Positions 6,502 through 9,743 of a stretch of DNA of 9,743 bases are shown in pieces. Made by a program: the position numbers and the translations under genes. The stretch lies in NCBI GenBank assembly GCA_002491165.1, contig DKVK01000110.1, positions 1-9,743 on the forward strand, read 5' to 3'. Origin of the DNA: Porphyromonadaceae bacterium UBA7180 (GTDB taxonomy: Bacteria > Bacteroidota > Bacteroidia > Bacteroidales > Muribaculaceae). How positions within the stretch are numbered: position 1 is the first letter of the stretch; every line of letters begins with the position of its first letter. The notes under the pieces were generated by a model. It was not told where the DNA came from. It saw nothing but the letters and a program-made list of their open reading frames with translations, and did not search any database.

Positions 6502-7629
6502 ATGAAATTCTCAGATGTAATAGGTCACGAAGAGGTAAAAGAGAGGTTAAGGCAGATGGTCTCTACCGGCCGGATACCGCATGCCCTGCTGTTTTCGGGC
6601 CGTGCGGGACTGGGGAAGATGCAGATGGCGCGCGCCTTCGCGCAATACCTGGCCTGCGAGAATCCCGCCGACGGCGATTCCTGCGGACGCTGTCCGGCCT
6701 GCCGGCAGGCTGCCGCGCTGAATTTCCCCGACATACAGTATGTCTTCCCAATCATCAGGCGCAAGGCCGACAAGAAGGAAATCTGCGACGATTTCCTCCC
6801 GGAATGGCGCTCCTTCCTCGCCGACTTCCCCTATATGCCATACAACCGCTGGATGGACGCCGTAAACGCCGGCAACTCGCAATTGACAATCTACGTCACC
6901 GAGAGCGCCCGCATCCTGCACCACCTTTCGCTATCCACCTTCAGCGCCCGCTACAAGGTGTGCATCATCTGGCTCCCCGAGCGCATGAACGCCGATACCT
7001 CCAACAAGTTGCTGAAAATCATAGAGGAACCTTTCCCGGACACTATCTTCCTGCTCGTAAGCAACGAGCCTGGCAAGATTCTCCCCACCATCTTCTCGCG
7101 CACGCAGCAGATCAACTTCCGCCCGCTACCCGACGCGCTGGTTTCCTCATTTCTCGAAACGGAGAAGGGACTCGACTCCGCCGGTGCCACCGCCGTGGCG
7201 CGCCTGGCCGAAGGAAGCCCCGGCCGTGCGCTCGAAAGCGTGGACAGCCACGTGGAGGCAGCCGAGTTCCGAAACCTTTTCCAGGACATAATGCGCTCCG
7301 CATACGCCCGCAAGATGACCGACCTCAAGAAGCAGTCGGAAACCGTCGCCGCAATGGGACGTGACAAAGCCGCGCGATTCCTGAGCTACACCGGCGCCAT
7401 GTTGCGCGAGAATTTCGTCTACAACCTGCATCGCCCGGAGCTCACCATGCTTTCGGAGCCGGAAGAGGCTTTCAGTGCGCGCTTCTCGCCGTTCGTCAAC
7501 AGCGCCAACATACGGCAGATGTCGCAGGCCGTCGGCGAAGCCCGCGAGGACATATTGCGCAACGCCAACTCCAAGATAGTGTGCTTCGACCTGTTGCTCA
7601 CCATCATGATGAATATACGAAAGAAATAA
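6502..7629 (+). CDS. holB: DNA polymerase III delta-prime subunit (clamp loader)
   Basis: This 375-residue AAA+ protein is the delta-prime subunit of the replicative clamp loader, which helps open and load the beta sliding clamp in the cytosol. The opening MKFSDVIGHEEVKERL and PHALLFSG are typical of bacterial delta-prime and DnaX proteins. The Walker A region SGRAGLGKM (32-40) keeps the glycines and lysine but has Met where ATP-binding members have Thr or Ser, in keeping with a subunit that does not hydrolyse ATP. Four zinc-ligand cysteines follow (Cys52, Cys61, Cys64, Cys67). LPERMN..SNKLLKIIEEP (about 158-177) is the diagnostic delta-prime/gamma segment. FSRTQQI (198-204) stands at the SRC arginine-finger motif with Thr replacing Cys. 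The start is placed at 6502, not the upstream in-frame TTG 6463, because that TTG and the following 30 bases form the promoter. First gene of a probable three-gene operon. Confidence 0.9.
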   Translation: MKFSDVIGHEEVKERLRQMVSTGRIPHALLFSGRAGLGKMQMARAFAQYLACENPADGDSCGRCPACRQAAALNFPDIQYVFPIIRRKADKKEICDDFLPEWRSFLADFPYMPYNRWMDAVNAGNSQLTIYVTESARILHHLSLSTFSARYKVCIIWLPERMNADTSNKLLKIIEEPFPDTIFLLVSNEPGKILPTIFSRTQQINFRPLPDALVSSFLETEKGLDSAGATAVARLAEGSPGRALESVDSHVEAAEFRNLFQDIMRSAYARKMTDLKKQSETVAAMGRDKAARFLSYTGAMLRENFVYNLHRPELTMLSEPEEAFSARFSPFVNSANIRQMSQAVGEAREDILRNANSKIVCFDLLLTIMMNIRKK

Positions 7630-7657
7630 GAAACAAAAGATAACAAATGACAGAGAT

Positions 7658-8557
7658 ATGAAACCTACCTTATTTATCCTTGCCGCCGGCATGGGTAGCC
7701 GCTACGGCGGCCTCAAACAGCTTGACGGCGTCGGCCCCGCCGGCGAAACCATAATGGACTACTCCGTTTTCGACGCACTGCGCGCCGGATTCGGCAAAAT
7801 AGTGTTCGTTATCCGTAAAGACTTCGAGGAGGAGTTCCGCGAGAAAGTGCTCAAAAAATATGAGGGCCATGTGCCGGTAGAGGTCGTTTACCAGAGCGTG
7901 GACAAGATTCCCGAAGGTTTCGAAATCGACCCCGAACGCACTAAACCCTGGGGCACAAACCACGCCGTCCTCATGGGTAAGGATGTCATTAAAGAACCCT
8001 TCGCCGTCATCAACGCCGATGACTACTACGGCCCGGAAAGCTTCAAGGTGCTCGCCGACTTCCTGGGCAGCGTGGAAGGCAAGAAAGGGGAATACTGCCT
8101 GGTAGGATTCAACATCGAGAATACTCTGAGCGAGAACGGCGGCGTGTCGCGCGGCCTCTGCCACGTTTCCCCCGAAGGCTACCTCACCGACGTCAAGGAG
8201 TGCCACGGCATCGAACGCAAGGACGGCCGGCTCATCCAAGTGGTTGACGGCAAAGAGGTTGACTTCCCCGAAGGCGCCGCCGTCTCCATGAACATGTGGG
8301 GATTCACGCCCGACTATTTCGACTACTCCGAAAAGTCGTTCCGCGACTTTCTGCGCGACAACGGCCGCGAACTCAAGTCTGAGTTCTATATCCCCTCCGT
8401 GGTCAACGAAATGATAGAGAAAGGCCTCGCCACGCTCAAGGTCGAGAAGACCCCTTCGCGCTGGTTCGGCGTGACATACGCTGCTGACCGTCCCGCCACC
8501 GTGGCGCAGTTCCGCCGTCTCACCGAGGAAGGCCTCTATCCCGAGAAACTGTTCTGA
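7658..8557 (+). CDS. Sugar-phosphate nucleotidyltransferase family protein
   Basis: This 299-residue cytosolic protein has the fold signature of NTP_transferase (PF00483-like) enzymes, which join a sugar-1-phosphate to a nucleoside triphosphate and release pyrophosphate. The nucleotide-binding loop LAAGMGSRYGGLKQ (8-21) includes Arg15 and Lys20. PWGTNHAVL (97-105) resembles the base-contacting GTA-type loop, and NADDYYG (119-125) supplies the acidic metal ligands. NMWGF (222-226) and SRWFGVTYAADRP (267-279) complete the C-terminal half of the active site. There is no left-handed beta-helix acyltransferase domain, so it is not GlmU-like. It begins 28 nt after holB with no intervening promoter box, and galE follows after 20 nt, suggesting a role in sugar-nucleotide synthesis. 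UTP-glucose-1-phosphate uridylyltransferase activity would fit the pairing with galE, but the motifs do not settle the sugar or the base. Confidence 0.82.
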   Translation: MKPTLFILAAGMGSRYGGLKQLDGVGPAGETIMDYSVFDALRAGFGKIVFVIRKDFEEEFREKVLKKYEGHVPVEVVYQSVDKIPEGFEIDPERTKPWGTNHAVLMGKDVIKEPFAVINADDYYGPESFKVLADFLGSVEGKKGEYCLVGFNIENTLSENGGVSRGLCHVSPEGYLTDVKECHGIERKDGRLIQVVDGKEVDFPEGAAVSMNMWGFTPDYFDYSEKSFRDFLRDNGRELKSEFYIPSVVNEMIEKGLATLKVEKTPSRWFGVTYAADRPATVAQFRRLTEEGLYPEKLF

Positions 8558-8577
8558 ACCTTAATAATATAGTCATA

Positions 8578-9600
8578 ATGGCACAGAAAATTCTGGTAAC
8601 CGGCGGTACCGGTTACATCGGTTCGCACACCGCCGTCGAACTCATCGAAGCCGGCTATGAAGTGGTTATCATCGACAACCTCTCCAACTCCAACATCGAA
8701 GTTCTTGACGGCATCGAAGCCATCACCGGCGTGCGCCCCGTGTTCTTCAAGGGGGACTGCAACAACATCGAAGACCTGCGCCGCCTCTTCACCGAAAACC
8801 CCGGCATAGAGGGGATCATCAACTTCGCCGCCTCGAAGGCCGTCGGCGAATCGGTACAGAAACCACTGCTCTATTACCGCAACAACCTCGCGACTCTAAT
8901 CAACCTGCTTGACCTCATGCCCGGGTTCGGCGTCAAGGGAATCGTCTTCTCCTCCTCCTGCACCGTCTATGGCGAGCCTGACAAGAACCCCATCGACGAG
9001 ACAGCGCCTATCAAACCTGCTACCTCACCTTACGGCAACACCAAGCAGATTTCCGAAGAGATAATCACCGACTACATAGCCTCCGGCGCTCCCGTAAAGA
9101 GCATCATCCTGCGCTACTTCAACCCCATCGGTGCGCATCCCAGCGGCAAAATCGGCGAACTCCCCATCGGCGTCCCCGGCAACCTTGTCCCCTACATGAC
9201 GCAGGCCGCCGCCGGCATCCGTCCCATGCTCACCGTATTCGGCGACGACTACAACACCCCCGACGGCAGCTGCATCCGCGACTATATCGACGTCGTCGAC
9301 CTCGCCAAAGCCCACGTCATCGCCATGCGCCGAATGCTCGACCGCAATGACACCGATGCTATCGAGATATTCAACCTCGGCACAGGTTGCGGCGTCTCGG
9401 TACTCGAACTCATCGCCGCGTTCAAGAAAGCAACCGGCGTAGACATCCCCTACAAGATAGGGCCGCGCCGTGCCGGCGACATCGAGAAAATCTGGGCCGA
9501 CCCCAAGAAAGCCAACGAAGTGCTCGGCTGGAAAGCCAAAGTGCCCATCGACCGGACCATGAAGAACGCCTGGCAATGGCAATGCTCCCTCCCCAAATAA
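8578..9600 (+). CDS. galE: UDP-glucose 4-epimerase
   Basis: This 340-residue cytosolic short-chain dehydrogenase/reductase-type enzyme interconverts UDP-glucose and UDP-galactose using bound NAD+, in the Leloir pathway and in supplying galactosyl donors for surface glycans. It has the usual GalE length. Seen motifs are the Rossmann loop GGTGYIGSH (9-17), NFAASKAVGES (82-92), FSSSCTVYG (124-132, with Ser127 as catalytic serine), and PYGNTK with catalytic Tyr152 and Lys156. Next come LRYFNPIGAHPSG (178-190), RDYIDVVDLAKAH (234-246) and NLGTG (266-270). The residue matching E. coli Tyr299, which limits the sugar pocket, appears to be Ile305 in DIEKIWADP, so activity on UDP-GlcNAc/GalNAc is uncertain. 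It starts 20 nt after the nucleotidyltransferase, shows no Shine-Dalgarno, and is closed by a strong terminator, so it is the last gene of the holB-led operon. Confidence 0.94.
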   Translation: MAQKILVTGGTGYIGSHTAVELIEAGYEVVIIDNLSNSNIEVLDGIEAITGVRPVFFKGDCNNIEDLRRLFTENPGIEGIINFAASKAVGESVQKPLLYYRNNLATLINLLDLMPGFGVKGIVFSSSCTVYGEPDKNPIDETAPIKPATSPYGNTKQISEEIITDYIASGAPVKSIILRYFNPIGAHPSGKIGELPIGVPGNLVPYMTQAAAGIRPMLTVFGDDYNTPDGSCIRDYIDVVDLAKAHVIAMRRMLDRNDTDAIEIFNLGTGCGVSVLELIAAFKKATGVDIPYKIGPRRAGDIEKIWADPKKANEVLGWKAKVPIDRTMKNAWQWQCSLPK

Positions 9601-9619
9601 AAGCAAGGAAAGCAAGAAC

Positions 9620-9656
9620 AAAAATCCGCAGCGCCCACCGCGCCGCGGATTTTTTT
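9620..9656 (+). terminator. Intrinsic terminator of the holB-galE operon
   Basis: AAAAATCCGC (9620-9629) pairs perfectly with GCGGATTTTT (9645-9654). After one A/C mismatch the stem continues as GCGC/GCGC (9631-9634 with 9640-9643) around a CCACC loop. A run of seven T (9650-9656) follows the GC-rich stem. The A run opposite it gives some capacity for termination from the other strand too. It lies 20 nt after the galE stop. Confidence 0.88.
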
Positions 9657-9743
9657 GTGCAAAAGCCAAAAGTCGAACCGCGTAGCCAAAGGGGGAGTAA
9701 TATGATTACCCTTTAGCTTACTAATTTAAGTTTCGCAAGTTCA
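9657..9743. other. Right-edge intergenic stretch, no gene seen
   Basis: The last 87 bases contain no supported gene. An imperfect dyad lies at 9688-9714: AAAGG and GTAAT on the left and ATTAC and CCTTT on the right, around ATG, with four unpaired bases on the left arm. It may be part of the regulatory region of a gene beyond the window, but this is weak. Confidence 0.3.

Noticed and set aside
9025..9669. 214-codon minus-strand frame antisense to galE
   Set aside because: It overlaps a clear galE and its terminator, and the Gly/Val/Asp-rich translation is the expected complement of galE codons.
9688..9714. Dyad at the right edge as a possible operator or attachment site
   Set aside because: The arms match only if four bases are left unpaired on one side, and no adjacent gene inside the window gives it context.

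Overview
The window looks like ordinary chromosomal DNA from a member of the Bacteroidota, most likely the order Bacteroidales. The main evidence is promoter architecture: three upstream regions carry full or near matches to the Bacteroidota sigma-A type -7 box (TAnnTTTG), two of them with a TTG -33 box exactly 20 nt upstream. No start has a strong Shine-Dalgarno sequence. The protein families fit as well: a RexB/AddB-like nuclease starting MNTF with a PGRR motif, and a delta-prime subunit starting MKFSDVIGH. The family or genus cannot be settled from the sequence alone. Most of the window has GC-rich codon use, apart from the first ~690 bases.

Layout. (1) Positions 1-686 hold the C-terminal, membrane-embedded part of an unrecognised protein. 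All three forward frames are stopped within the first 28 bases and its reading frame has no standard start until 162, so it looks like a frameshifted or truncated remnant. (2) From 832 a MATE-family efflux transporter and, 64 nt later, a uridine phosphorylase read rightward. (3) A long perfect-stem hairpin at 3188-3235 lies between the convergent ends of the phosphorylase and a 1039-residue AddB-like PD-(D/E)XK nuclease on the minus strand. (4) The nuclease and the DNA polymerase III delta-prime gene (holB) are divergently transcribed from a 127-nt interval holding two mirror-image promoters of identical geometry. (5) holB is followed at 28 nt by a sugar-phosphate nucleotidyltransferase and at 20 nt by UDP-glucose 4-epimerase (galE). 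No promoter is visible between them, and a strong intrinsic terminator follows galE at 9620-9656, so these three probably form one operon.

Together the genes cover drug or metabolite export, pyrimidine nucleoside salvage, double-strand-break processing, replisome clamp loading and sugar-nucleotide supply. I see no mobile element, CRISPR array, tRNA, rRNA or defence island, and no convincing undescribed system. The points most worth checking are the mirror promoters whose -33 TTG boxes can be mistaken for start codons, the broken gene at the left edge, and the unresolved substrate of the nucleotidyltransferase/galE pair.
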